A stretch of DNA of 64,000 nt from Halobacillus litoralis (GTDB lineage Bacteria > Bacillota > Bacilli > Bacillales > Halobacillaceae): NCBI RefSeq assembly GCF_004101865.1, contig NZ_CP026118.1, positions 1,691,001 through 1,755,000 of the forward strand, in the 5' to 3' direction. Both the position numbers and the translations under genes were made by a program. Below the pieces are notes generated by a model. That model was not told the origin of the DNA. It searched no databases and saw only the letters and a program-made list of their open reading frames with translations. This document shows positions 1 to 8,770 of the stretch, one piece after another. How positions within the stretch are numbered: the first letter of the stretch is position 1; every line of letters starts with the position of its first letter.

Positions 1-58
1 CTATGATTTCGCCCATATCTACCAAACTAGTTAGTTCTTCTTTATTTAATATCAGCAA
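1..58 (-). CDS. Ornithine cyclodeaminase family protein, N-terminal fragment at window edge
   Basis: Only the first 19 or so codons are inside the window. They read LLILNKEELTSLVDMGEII, which fits the N-terminus of the ornithine cyclodeaminase/mu-crystallin family (typically M-L-I-L-...-DM-E-I). A GGAAAGGA ribosome site lies about 11 bases before a TTG codon at 56-58. The gene follows the amine oxidase on the same strand with about 106 bases between them, so the two may be cotranscribed. The family includes NAD(H)-dependent cyclodeaminases and imine or amino-acid dehydrogenases, so a role beside an amino-acid oxidase is plausible. Identification rests on a short stretch and is tentative. Confidence 0.5.
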   Translation of the reverse strand, partial: MLILNKEELTSLVDMGEII

Positions 59-164
59 GCGTACTCATCCTTTCCTGCTTCCTTCCTAACCGTATATTTT
101 CAATGGTAATGGTCATAAATTCTTTGAAACCAACTCATTCTATAATTTCTCATCATCGGTAACT

Positions 165-1631
165 TCATATCCTTTTGTTAATTTCATACGCTTCCCTAAT
201 TCCGGATTCAATTGCTCCTTCTATCCACCCATGAAATTTGGAGGGGCCTTCTCCAGCAAAATGCAAGCGCCCCTCCGGTTTTCTCATCACTTCGTTTAAC
301 ATTTCCCCTTGATCTGGAAGAAACAAAGTGAAAGCTCCAGCTGAAAAGGAATTAAGTCCCCAGTCGTAAGCCACAGTTGTTACATACTCATCATATACTA
401 CATTCCCGTATATTTCAGAAAGATCTGTGAGAGCTTCCTTGATTTTTTTCTCCAGGGGTAAACTTGTCCACAATTCTGAATCATGCCCCCAGGTGTAACT
501 GGCTAATAGCACGGCTGGTCCATGTGTGCCCAAGCCATGACTTGAAACGTAGGTATACCTCGTCGGTTGATCGGTAACAGCATTTCCTACACCTGCCCTC
601 TCCCAAAAACGGGTCTTAAATTCCATTCCTATCTTAACAGCATTTATAGTGTTCAGTTCCCTTATGATTTGATATTTCTCAAATGAAATAGATTCATAGG
701 GGTAAACATCTATAAATTGAAACAAAGGAAATGGAATAGTTACAATTACATAGTCTGCATCAAAACATCTTTTATATTTCGTTTGAGGATTTATAGTCTC
801 AACCTTTACTCTTCTTTCGGTCTGATATATTTTTTCAGCTTGCTGATTAAACCGAATGTTATCTTTTAACTCAGGATAAAAAGACCATGGTAATAGATCG
901 TTCCCACCCGTAATTTCAATAAAATCTATAGATTGACTGAAAATCGGGAAGGCGATATCAGTTAAGATATCAATGAATGAATACTCTGGAAACCCCTCAA
1001 TACCTAAAAGAACATACATTTTCCTTATAGCAGCATCTGACATATCAATGCTGAAGGGATTGTACTTTAAAAATTCTCTCATCGAATAATGAGCATACTT
1101 CTCCCTCAGTCTTTGCTTTTCCTCCAGTGTACTACCATAGTATAGGTCAATGAAAGGCTGGGTAGCTTCCAAAAAAAGCTCTTTTGCAGTCTTCCCTTTC
1201 TCATTCTCTTTCAAAGGATAATTTAAAACGTCTGGATTTATTTCGTAATACTTCCTAGTTGTAAGGACATTATTTGCATAAATCAAATCTTCGGGCGATG
1301 TGTTGATAAAAGGATTAACAGGTAAACCAAATTTCCGTATATATTCCATCACTAATTTGTGATTTGTCGGAATTCTCATTGCACCAACATCCAAGTAATT
1401 CCCAAATCCAAAGAAGGGTGATCTAATCGTATAAACTCTCCCGCCAATACGATTGTTGCCTTCTAATATAGTCACATCATGACCTGCTTGCTTAAGTAAT
1501 GAAGCGGCAACAAGCCCTGCCATTCCAGCTCCTATGATTAGAATTCTTTTGGATTCCCCCTGTTTAGGCAAACCATTTCTGATGATTGAAAGCATATCAT
1601 TCGGATATCGTAAAGTACTATTATTTCCCAC
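165..1631 (-). CDS. Flavin monoamine oxidase / L-amino-acid oxidase family protein
   Basis: FAD-dependent amine oxidase of about 488 residues. The N-terminus holds a Rossmann dinucleotide-binding motif (ILIIGAGMAGLVAASLL) followed by the acidic end of the second strand (VTILEGNNRIGGR, the GG-R motif of monoamine oxidases). The C-terminus has LHFAGEGPS..HGWIEGAIESG, the usual second FAD contact. No signal peptide is seen, so a cytoplasmic enzyme is expected. It resembles Bacillus YobN-type enzymes that oxidise L-amino acids or amines to imino acids with H2O2. An ATG at 1637 directly abuts the GGGGGAG ribosome site, whereas the GTG at 1631 lies six bases from it, so I prefer 1631. The ornithine-cyclodeaminase-like gene lies downstream. 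The substrate cannot be inferred. Confidence 0.88.
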   Translation of the reverse strand: MGNNSTLRYPNDMLSIIRNGLPKQGESKRILIIGAGMAGLVAASLLKQAGHDVTILEGNNRIGGRVYTIRSPFFGFGNYLDVGAMRIPTNHKLVMEYIRKFGLPVNPFINTSPEDLIYANNVLTTRKYYEINPDVLNYPLKENEKGKTAKELFLEATQPFIDLYYGSTLEEKQRLREKYAHYSMREFLKYNPFSIDMSDAAIRKMYVLLGIEGFPEYSFIDILTDIAFPIFSQSIDFIEITGGNDLLPWSFYPELKDNIRFNQQAEKIYQTERRVKVETINPQTKYKRCFDADYVIVTIPFPLFQFIDVYPYESISFEKYQIIRELNTINAVKIGMEFKTRFWERAGVGNAVTDQPTRYTYVSSHGLGTHGPAVLLASYTWGHDSELWTSLPLEKKIKEALTDLSEIYGNVVYDEYVTTVAYDWGLNSFSAGAFTLFLPDQGEMLNEVMRKPEGRLHFAGEGPSKFHGWIEGAIESGIREAYEINKRI

Positions 1632-1637
1632 CAACAT

Positions 1638-1951
1638 CTCCCCCCATTTAAACCTATATGTAAATATTTAGGAAATATGCTCTATCCCTATTACAGCATA
1701 GATCAAAAACTTCACAAGTAAGGAGTATAGACTTGAAGCGAAGGCCATTAAATAAGAGGGAAAGGCTAAGTAGTACTAAATTTCGTCTGAAAAAGCGTTT
1801 AATATTTTCAACCTGAATCATGTATTTAATATGTAACTGTAACAAAAACATTAGTTTAATCATATGTATGATAGAGAGTGAAATACCAGAATAAATTGTC
1901 TTAAACTTTATATTGGTGTTTAAGAAATTATAAATTCTAGGAGAGAAAAAA
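1638..1951. other. Divergent intergenic region, no gene recognised
   Basis: A+T-rich spacer between the divergently oriented amine oxidase gene and the small ORF/glycosyltransferase gene. It presumably contains promoters for both directions. Short open frames here lack ribosome sites and recognisable content. Confidence 0.5.
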
Positions 1952-2053
1952 TTGAAAAGATTAAATGTTTCATATAAAAGAAGCTTTAAAAATTATAAAA
2001 CCATATCAATTGATATAAAGAAAAAGCCAAGGAGGGGCATGAAAAATAAATGA
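1952..2053 (+). CDS. Possible small basic peptide, coupled to the GT29-like gene
   Basis: A 33-codon frame starts with TTG, preceded by AGGAGA seven bases upstream, and is rich in Lys and Arg (it begins LKRLNVSYKRSFKNYK). Its TGA stop overlaps the ATG of the next gene in an ATGATG arrangement, and the AAGGAGGGG site of the next gene lies inside its last codons. This suggests either a translationally coupled leader peptide or chance. I do not recognise the sequence. It is too short to exclude a random frame. Confidence 0.3.
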   Translation: MKRLNVSYKRSFKNYKTISIDIKKKPRRGMKNK

Positions 2054-3267
2054 TGGAATCAAACGAGATAACAAATATATTGAAAGTTGGAGATAATAAG
2101 GCTTTTCAGAAGGGATTATCAAAATTAAACGATATATATAATAGTAACTTAGAAAATTATGAAGGGTTACCTAGTGATTATTTACAAAAGGTGTTAAGAG
2201 CTATAGAACAAAGGCACAATATAAAAAAATACACATCTAATTATTCAGAAGTGCTTATTGAACATACGTCTAAACTGAGTGCAAATTCATTACCGAGTAT
2301 AAAGTGGAATGGTTTGGTGTTTTTATTAATATCCAATGGTCTTTTTAAAGTTGCTCATGTTGCAAGGACAAAAGGAATTGAGAGTGCAACATATAACTCC
2401 TTTGGGGAATCATTTAATAATACTTCAATACACTCCTTGAAAGCATTTGCTGACCAAGGAGACCTCAAAAGTGCGAAAGAAATTATCGCTAGGATCAAAA
2501 AAAATGACTTTGATAAGTCATTATTGGATAGATGGAAAATATTCCACACCATACTGAAAGGTGATAAAAAACAGGCTACCATTTTATGTGAACCTAATTT
2601 TTCAAAAGCGGATCGGACATTTTTTAATTATATAAGCGGGAAAAGAGTAGCCATTGTTGGACCAGCGCCGGTAAAAGAAGATTTTTCAAAAGAAATCAAC
2701 TCCTTTGATGTTGTGATCAGGTTTAATTATAAAGGAGGATTACCAAAGAACGGTTTTGGTAATCGAATAGATGTTTCTTATTATAATGGTGGAACAGCAA
2801 ACTATCTAAATAGTAATGATACTTATTTCCTGAACGATGTAAAGTTTTCGTGCTTTAAAAGTATTCGATATCAGTACCAGAAGGACAAAATATCTACCCA
2901 GGAAGGTAGAGCTTTTTTTCCTTTACCTGCTGAATTCTTATTTAGCGGAAGTCCAAATGCCCTCCCCAACGTCTTATTCGACATCCTCCACTTCAACCCT
3001 AAATATATTAAAGTTTTCCATTGTAATTTATATTTGACAAACACACCTCATTATCAAGGCTATCAACTTAAAAAAAGAGAAAAAAACAGCTTTTGGCAGG
3101 CATTTGCTGTCCATGAACTAATTACCCAATTTAATTTCTTGAAGAATATTTGGAAAGTAAAATTATTCGAACCTGACAAAACATTAGAGGCGGTATTAAA
3201 GTTGACCCCGGAAAAATATATGGAAACGATGGAAAAGATTTATGTGTATCCATTTTTAATGAAATGA
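2050..3267 (+). CDS. Sialyltransferase-like (GT29-type) glycosyltransferase
   Basis: A 405-residue protein. The first 190 or so residues are unassigned and look helical. The C-terminal half begins with a clear sialyl-motif-L-like stretch, VAIVGPAPVKED followed by INSFDVVIRFN near residue 225. In GT29 sialyltransferases the corresponding segment (VGNSG...IDSHDFVLRMN) binds the CMP-sugar. A late SFWQAFAVHEL segment may correspond to the acceptor or small-motif region. No signal peptide or membrane segment is visible. The neighbours make and activate a nonulosonic acid (NeuB and NeuA on the opposite strand), which supports transfer of that sugar to a surface glycan. An AAGGAGGGG site lies about 12 bases upstream. 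Family assignment rests on motif reading; the acceptor is unknown. Confidence 0.7.
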   Translation: MMESNEITNILKVGDNKAFQKGLSKLNDIYNSNLENYEGLPSDYLQKVLRAIEQRHNIKKYTSNYSEVLIEHTSKLSANSLPSIKWNGLVFLLISNGLFKVAHVARTKGIESATYNSFGESFNNTSIHSLKAFADQGDLKSAKEIIARIKKNDFDKSLLDRWKIFHTILKGDKKQATILCEPNFSKADRTFFNYISGKRVAIVGPAPVKEDFSKEINSFDVVIRFNYKGGLPKNGFGNRIDVSYYNGGTANYLNSNDTYFLNDVKFSCFKSIRYQYQKDKISTQEGRAFFPLPAEFLFSGSPNALPNVLFDILHFNPKYIKVFHCNLYLTNTPHYQGYQLKKREKNSFWQAFAVHELITQFNFLKNIWKVKLFEPDKTLEAVLKLTPEKYMETMEKIYVYPFLMK

Positions 3268-3368
3268 TAGTAGGGGGTTTAGTAATATCCTATTTACTGT
3301 GAATTACTTGCAGTCTGATGACCTATGGGAAAGCCTAACTACTGTCCATATTTCCGTCGTTTTTCATT

Positions 3369-4493
3369 TTAACCTGAGGCTACGTGGGTATTTACCCACC
3401 TCTTTATACTTTTAAAAATATATGAATGTGATATATAAAGTTGATCCAATAAATCAGCATGATTGTGCGAGCTTTTTTTGAAATGTCCAATAATATCAAA
3501 AGCACTGAAATTTTCATTAATGTTAAAAATGTTTTCTAAATCCAGACTGTTGAATAATGCTAGAAGTCTTTGGTCTAAAGTCAAGGCAACAAAAGGTATA
3601 TTTAGCCTTACACATGAAATACTTGCATGAAACCTCATCACAATAGCTTGATTGCAATTAACGTAAGAACCAATTACTTCTTTGCCACTTTTGCTATTAG
3701 TTTGTAATTCACTTACAGTAATATTATTTCTAAGGATACTATCTTCCAGATAATCAAACAAATCGACTAAAAGTTTATAATCATTAAAGGTGTGCGGTAT
3801 GAATTTTATATTATAAGATTCTTTAACGTAGAAGGAAATAATTGTGGTGAGTTTTTTAATAAAAGATTGATATTCATCCGGGGAAAGCTTTGCCTTTAAT
3901 CTATCTTCTGAAATTGATATACCTAATATTTTTTCATTGTCATTACTTAGTTGAAAATTCTCTGTAGGACAAAAGAAGCCATTGTCAGGTATTTCAAAGA
4001 CTTTATTTGAGTATTTCTTGCCAATAACATTTTTTATAAAAGAATACGATCCATCATTTCTTACAGTGAAAAAATAGTTATCACTTGCTTCAGATAAGAG
4101 AATATGATCCAAAAATTCCCTTATGTTATGAATTGTGCTTTCACTGTATCCTAAGCTTCCTTCACAACCGACTGCATTGAATAAAATAGGGGTTTTGATT
4201 TTTTTTAAATTATCAATTGATATATCAAATGTTGTACCATTGTTAGATATTTCTAACCATGGAGATAAAAAATTACCTCCGCCAATAACTATAAGATCAA
4301 AGCTGTTAGCTAACTTGATGAATTTTTCCGTGTTAAAACTTTTATGACTTCTAACTTTATAATAATCCCGAATCTCTTCCCTTACGAATTCTATATTATT
4401 ACAAACATTCTTTTTGAATTGCGCATCAAATCCAGCATGGTTTATTATATCTCCAATATTCCCATTAAAACTTGCAATGTGAAGTGCCTTCAC
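3369..4493 (-). CDS. Polysaccharide pyruvyl transferase family protein
   Basis: A 374-residue protein with a GTG start and features of the polysaccharide pyruvyl transferase family (CsaB/WcaK-like GT-B fold). These are an N-terminal GNIGD, a central FDLIVIGGGNFLSPW, and a late VMRFHASISCVRLNIPFVAL, where the family has its conserved R-(F/L)-H. Such enzymes add a pyruvate ketal from phosphoenolpyruvate to a sugar in wall polymers or exopolysaccharide, although members near NeuB/NeuA genes may instead act as glycosyltransferases. It is the last gene of the neuA-neuB set, 13 bases after neuB, and its ribosome site (AAAGG) is weak, suggesting coupling. It converges on the GT29-like gene. Confidence 0.78.
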   Translation of the reverse strand: MKALHIASFNGNIGDIINHAGFDAQFKKNVCNNIEFVREEIRDYYKVRSHKSFNTEKFIKLANSFDLIVIGGGNFLSPWLEISNNGTTFDISIDNLKKIKTPILFNAVGCEGSLGYSESTIHNIREFLDHILLSEASDNYFFTVRNDGSYSFIKNVIGKKYSNKVFEIPDNGFFCPTENFQLSNDNEKILGISISEDRLKAKLSPDEYQSFIKKLTTIISFYVKESYNIKFIPHTFNDYKLLVDLFDYLEDSILRNNITVSELQTNSKSGKEVIGSYVNCNQAIVMRFHASISCVRLNIPFVALTLDQRLLALFNSLDLENIFNINENFSAFDIIGHFKKSSHNHADLLDQLYISHSYIFKSIKRWVNTHVASG

Positions 4494-4506
4494 TTAGTAC
4501 CAACCT

Positions 4507-5388
4507 TTACCTTTTGTATTTTCCTACATATTTCAATTTCTTTCTTTGAATTTGTTCGATATCTAAGATTTCTTTTTCTTTATAATTAAGTGCTTTTCTA
4601 ACACTTTCTAAATCTCTGACTAGCCTTCTTATTCCCTCAGGCTCTAATGACGCTGCATGATCTGTACCTTGCCATGTTCGATCAAGCGTATAATGCCTCT
4701 CGATATATTCAGCACCCAAAGTATAAGCTGCAATATCTACTGCAATTCCTCTATGGTGCCCGGAGAAACCTACAGCTTTTATTTTATTTCCATACTTTTT
4801 TTTAAGATTATTTATTTCTAACAAAGCTACATCCTCAAACGGAACTGGATAGCCCGATGTACAGTTATATAAAACTACATCTTTGTTTCTTTTCTTTTCA
4901 ATAAACAAATTCATTATTCGATCAATCTCTTTTTTGTCGGTCATACCAGTCGAGACGTGAATTTCTCCCGAATAATTTTCACACAACCATGCCAACATCC
5001 TGTAATCTGTATTACAAGCAGATGGAATCTTTATGAATTCAGGGTTTAATGCAGCTATCCCTTTTGCCGAGTCAATATCCCACACAGAAGTACTATAAGT
5101 AATTCCTATTTCCTCGCAATATCTTTTCAGTTCCACATGCTGATCTATAGAAAATTCAAGGAATTCTCTATGTTCCTGATAAGTATTACCGTATGAATTA
5201 TGTGGATTGGGATGTGGCCCGTTATACATATCAGGCATTCTCTCCGCCCATACTTTTATGTTTCTTGTTTGAAATTTTATAATATCAGCTTTGCAAAAAA
5301 TTTTCGCTACTTTTATTAATTCTTTTGCAACAGCCATATCACCTTTATGATTCCCCCCAATTTCAGCGATCACTTTAGACTTTTTCAG
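4507..5388 (-). CDS. neuB: N-acetylneuraminate synthase family protein (NeuB-like), short form
   Basis: NeuB-family synthase that condenses phosphoenolpyruvate with a hexosamine-type acceptor to form a nonulosonic acid. Diagnostic segments are VIAEIGGNHKGD at the N-terminus, IIKFQTRN, YSTSVWDIDSA, FIKIPSACNTD, EIHVSTGMT, and SGHHRGIAVDIAA with IERHYTLDRTWQGTDHAASLEP near the end. The protein stops at about 290 residues and lacks the C-terminal antifreeze-like SAF domain of typical NeuB proteins of about 345 residues. A GTG at 5373 is 22 bases from the only good ribosome site (AGGAGG at 5396-5401), but an in-frame CTG at 5386-5388 is seven bases from it and gives the normal N-terminus LKKSKVIAEIGG, so I prefer CTG. 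It lies 11 bases after neuA in one operon. Confidence 0.87.
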   Translation of the reverse strand: MKKSKVIAEIGGNHKGDMAVAKELIKVAKIFCKADIIKFQTRNIKVWAERMPDMYNGPHPNPHNSYGNTYQEHREFLEFSIDQHVELKRYCEEIGITYSTSVWDIDSAKGIAALNPEFIKIPSACNTDYRMLAWLCENYSGEIHVSTGMTDKKEIDRIMNLFIEKKRNKDVVLYNCTSGYPVPFEDVALLEINNLKKKYGNKIKAVGFSGHHRGIAVDIAAYTLGAEYIERHYTLDRTWQGTDHAASLEPEGIRRLVRDLESVRKALNYKEKEILDIEQIQRKKLKYVGKYKR

Positions 5389-5399
5389 AAGTATTCCTC

Positions 5400-6560
5400 C
5401 TAAAATCTTTTGTTGTAATTCATGATGAATTTCACTACTTCCCGAACAGCTTTAAACCCTCCTCTATTTGTAAGAATTACATCACTTTCCATCTTAACTT
5501 CTTCCATTGCATTAGCAGGACAGATCCCCCACCCTACTGAACATATGTTAGGTAAATCATTAATATCATCACCTACATATGCTAAATCATTTCTTTTGAG
5601 ATTGAGGTCTTTCAATAAATATTCCAACAAGGAGTATTTATCTTTTACACCCGAGTAAACATGTTCAATATGTAATTTATTCATTCTGTGAACCACTATG
5701 TCACTTTTTTCTGAAGTCATGACAACTATTGGTAAGTTACATTCTCTAAGTAGCTCAACACCCATTCCATCCTGCATATTAAACTCTTTAGAAAAATCCC
5801 CATCCGTGGAATAAGTTATGTTCCCATTTGTAAAAACTCCGTCGACGTCAAAGACAACTGCTTTAATGGTCGTAGGTGCTCCTTTAGATTGTTTTAATCG
5901 ATTTAATAATAATTTTTCCACCACGACTAAATCATTTGGTTCATCCACTTCTGTAAGTGTATCTTCAGGCATTTTAACCACCCCTATATTACCACCCAGC
6001 CTATTGCCTGAATTGATAAATTGGGATTTAGTCGTAACGTACACTGCTCCATTTTCTACTAAAGTTCCCTTGAATTCTTGTCTTCTAGGTCGATTACTAA
6101 AATCATAGTTTAAACTAACTCCTTCTTCATTCCAGAAGAATCTTTTGTATTCTACGACGGTTAAACATGAATCAAAATTTTTATTTACTACTTTTTCCAG
6201 TGTGCTATTAATATATTCCTTTGTCGTCAATGGAGAAGTTGCCTGCAAAAGACATAAAACATCATAATCATATTTTATTTTTGAAGAAAATTCCTTCATA
6301 GCTAATTCCGTGCTAGCTTCATCGGTAGCACTTTCCTCACTTCTGGACAGTACTTTGACCTTAGCAGACCATTTGTACTCATTTTTAACATAATTTATTA
6401 TCAATTCGTCATCTGTGTAAATGTATATCTCATCAAGGTTACTAGCAATTGCTTCACCTAATACCCATGTGAATAACGGTCTCCCCAATACTTTTTTTCT
6501 ATTTTTGTTAATTATACTTTTAGAGCCTTTTCTTAGAGGGATTATAGCAGTTGTTTTCAC
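5400..6560 (-). CDS. neuA: CMP-nonulosonate cytidylyltransferase fused to a HAD phosphatase (NeuA-KdsC type)
   Basis: A 386-residue fusion. Residues 1 to about 225 form an N-acylneuraminate cytidylyltransferase: AIIPLRKGSKSIINKN is the CTP-binding signature and LLQATSPLT and EVDEPNDL are typical of the family. Residues from about 232 form a HAD phosphatase of the KdsC/YrbI type with VFDVDGVFTNG (nucleophile Asp and Asp+2), VVMTSEKS, a lysine in KDKYS, and YVGDDINDLP. The first domain couples CTP to a nonulosonic acid. The second could remove a phosphate from a 9-phosphate precursor, as separate enzymes do in the animal and KDN pathways. The GTG start has AGGAGGT seven bases upstream. It is first gene of the neuA-neuB-pyruvyltransferase operon. 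No NeuC epimerase gene is present. Confidence 0.9.
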   Translation of the reverse strand: MKTTAIIPLRKGSKSIINKNRKKVLGRPLFTWVLGEAIASNLDEIYIYTDDELIINYVKNEYKWSAKVKVLSRSEESATDEASTELAMKEFSSKIKYDYDVLCLLQATSPLTTKEYINSTLEKVVNKNFDSCLTVVEYKRFFWNEEGVSLNYDFSNRPRRQEFKGTLVENGAVYVTTKSQFINSGNRLGGNIGVVKMPEDTLTEVDEPNDLVVVEKLLLNRLKQSKGAPTTIKAVVFDVDGVFTNGNITYSTDGDFSKEFNMQDGMGVELLRECNLPIVVMTSEKSDIVVHRMNKLHIEHVYSGVKDKYSLLEYLLKDLNLKRNDLAYVGDDINDLPNICSVGWGICPANAMEEVKMESDVILTNRGGFKAVREVVKFIMNYNKRF

Positions 6561-6924
6561 ATTTGATACCTCCTGGTCAATTCATCTTATAAATACTCAT
6601 CGATTTAATAAATATTACTTGAAATGTATTATAAGTCTCCTTTTTAGAAACATCATGGCTCTCGTATTTAAATCTATTTTGCCAGCCTTTAGTGAGATTT
6701 TATTATTTTGAAAAGTACTTGATTTGCAAACGCTTCGCATACGTTTGAACGATGGACCTTCTTACCTTCCAGATCCTTAGACAAAAGAGCGATCTAACGC
6801 TTCGAGCGATGACGGTCACGGAGAATCACAATATGTCCTTTTCGATATTCCAACATCTCCCAGCCATGAGGGCCACCCATATACATATGAGCGATAAATT
6901 TATATTTATATGAGGAGGAATCGT
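6561..6924. other. Intergenic region between divergent neuA and asparagine-synthase-like genes
   Basis: This 360-base spacer must hold promoters for both directions. Its right half (about 6730-6895) is richer in G+C than the flanks. On the minus strand it contains a start-less open frame reading MYMGGPHGWEMLEYRKGHIV and ending in a stop, which looks like the relic of a gene I cannot name. No riboswitch or clear terminator was recognised. Confidence 0.4.
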
Positions 6925-8724
6925 ATGAAAATCTCTATTAATAAGACAACTGGTAAATGGGATGCAGATGTAAAACCAAGTTATATCATAGATGTAACAA
7001 ATAATGACTCCACGCTGTTGTTATATGGAAAACCACTTCTACTAGACTCATCAGCATTTTCCCCTGAAAAATTTAGTAAGTTAAGAAACATCAAGTTTAC
7101 CGACCTGATCCCTCGATTGACAGGTGATTGCTTTTTTTTAGAAACAAAAAACGGGGAAATCATTAATTTTGCAGTGGATTTTTATGGCCATTGTCGGATG
7201 TATATGAATGAAATTTCGGAGGATATTTTCATTAGTAACGACTTATATTCACTACCACAGCAAACAGATCCAGATTTAGATTGGTTTCAAATCTTTTATT
7301 TCCTGAACTGGGATCACACGTGGTGTGGTGGAACGTTTTATAAGAAGATTCATTTATTAACGCCTACTAAAGTATATAAGCTCATAAATAATGAGGTAAT
7401 TGAAGGTTATTTGAAGATGCCAAAACCGAGATATAAAAACATAAAAGATGCTATCACTGAGGTTTTATTTGCCCTTTCAGGTGAGGGGAAAGCGCCATTG
7501 ATGATGCTCTCTGGAGGACTTGACTCTATGCATATTGCTAGTATTGCGAAGAACAATGAAGTGAATCTCCACTATGTAACAGGTGAAATTAAAGATTTAG
7601 TGCTCGATGATAACTTAAAAGATCAATCAGGAGTTCAAAAAATTGCTGAACTGTACAATTTAGACATCAATTATATAGAAGTTAAGATAAAGGATTTCTA
7701 CGATAAGTGGCAAGGAAAACTCGATGATCTACTTCCATTCGAGTATAAAGATGGTAGACTATGGATTTATATGGCTTCTTATGCACAAGAAAACGGATAT
7801 GAGATTCTTATGAGCGGGCAAAATGCGGATGCAATCTATAATTATAGTTATACAAATGATACTTCAATAAAAGAAGTATTTAAAATGTTGATAAAGTCCT
7901 ATTTTAAACCTGGAAAGATGACTTTCTCCGAACGCTTACAAAAAACAGGCTTAAATGAATATATCATGCGTCTATTCAGTACAGATAAAATTCTTCAAAA
8001 GGTGTTAGATCACAATCATTACTCTAAATTTTTCAAGCTTATATGGAAAAGTATTAACAAGGATTTGCCTCTTACAAGGGAGAACTACATTGCTCACTAT
8101 GCTGTTAAAGGAAATGGATACCCAAAAACTATTGGTTTATTTGTATCAGAAGCTGCGAATGAAAATGGAAAAAAGTTCTACACAGAAAAGTTAACAAGTG
8201 AATTTGAAAAGCTTATCGCACTATATGATAAAAAAACTTATAAAACAGGTCGGGAATTATTGTTGATGTCAAAATTATCAGGTTATTGTCAAGGTGAAGA
8301 TCAGCGTGCAATAACAGAAGCTTGCAGACTAAACGGGATCAGTAGTTTCCAAATATATACAAGCGCCCCGGTCCTTCCTCAATATAATAACTTACGGCTT
8401 GGTATTAAGGATATATTTCGGCCTAAATATAAAACCTATAGAGAAGTAAACGAAAATGGTTTAATGCAAGAAAGGAAATCAATAAATAAAGAAACGAATT
8501 CAAAGAACACGGTCAATGCTTCTCAAGTTTGGCAAATCATTTACAACATACTTGATCACAAACTTGACTTTACTGAATGTATTATATATGCGACAAAGGC
8601 AATGGATGAATCTGGTATGGTTGATATTGAAGAATTGAATAGCGTTATGGAAAAAGATATTGGAATAAAAATGAGAGTGGCGTGGTTTGGCTTATCGCTT
8701 AAGAAGATGGGAAACACTTGTTAG
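6925..8724 (+). CDS. Asparagine synthase-like protein without the N-terminal catalytic cysteine
   Basis: A protein of about 599 residues in the asparagine synthetase superfamily. The middle carries the pyrophosphatase loop LMMLSGGLDSMHIAS followed by DDNLKDQSGVQKIAELYNL, the ATP-binding half that adenylates a carboxylate. The N-terminal 160 or so residues look like a degenerate class II glutaminase domain. The start is MKISINK, so the Cys2 nucleophile needed for glutamine hydrolysis is absent and another amine donor or partner is implied. Similar degenerate enzymes include beta-lactam synthetase, lasso cyclases and sugar-acid amidating enzymes. Next to nonulosonate genes, glycan amidation is a reasonable guess. 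An earlier ATG at 6910 overlaps the GAGGAGG site (6912-6918), so the start is 6925. A terminator follows. Confidence 0.75.
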   Translation: MKISINKTTGKWDADVKPSYIIDVTNNDSTLLLYGKPLLLDSSAFSPEKFSKLRNIKFTDLIPRLTGDCFFLETKNGEIINFAVDFYGHCRMYMNEISEDIFISNDLYSLPQQTDPDLDWFQIFYFLNWDHTWCGGTFYKKIHLLTPTKVYKLINNEVIEGYLKMPKPRYKNIKDAITEVLFALSGEGKAPLMMLSGGLDSMHIASIAKNNEVNLHYVTGEIKDLVLDDNLKDQSGVQKIAELYNLDINYIEVKIKDFYDKWQGKLDDLLPFEYKDGRLWIYMASYAQENGYEILMSGQNADAIYNYSYTNDTSIKEVFKMLIKSYFKPGKMTFSERLQKTGLNEYIMRLFSTDKILQKVLDHNHYSKFFKLIWKSINKDLPLTRENYIAHYAVKGNGYPKTIGLFVSEAANENGKKFYTEKLTSEFEKLIALYDKKTYKTGRELLLMSKLSGYCQGEDQRAITEACRLNGISSFQIYTSAPVLPQYNNLRLGIKDIFRPKYKTYREVNENGLMQERKSINKETNSKNTVNASQVWQIIYNILDHKLDFTECIIYATKAMDESGMVDIEELNSVMEKDIGIKMRVAWFGLSLKKMGNTC

Positions 8725-8770
8725 GTCTTACGGTGCCATCCCTATCCCCCTGCATACGCATTTCCATTAG

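Noticed and set aside
1654..1863. A 69-residue minus-strand frame upstream of the amine oxidase
   Set aside because: No ribosome site or recognisable content; it occupies the expected promoter region.
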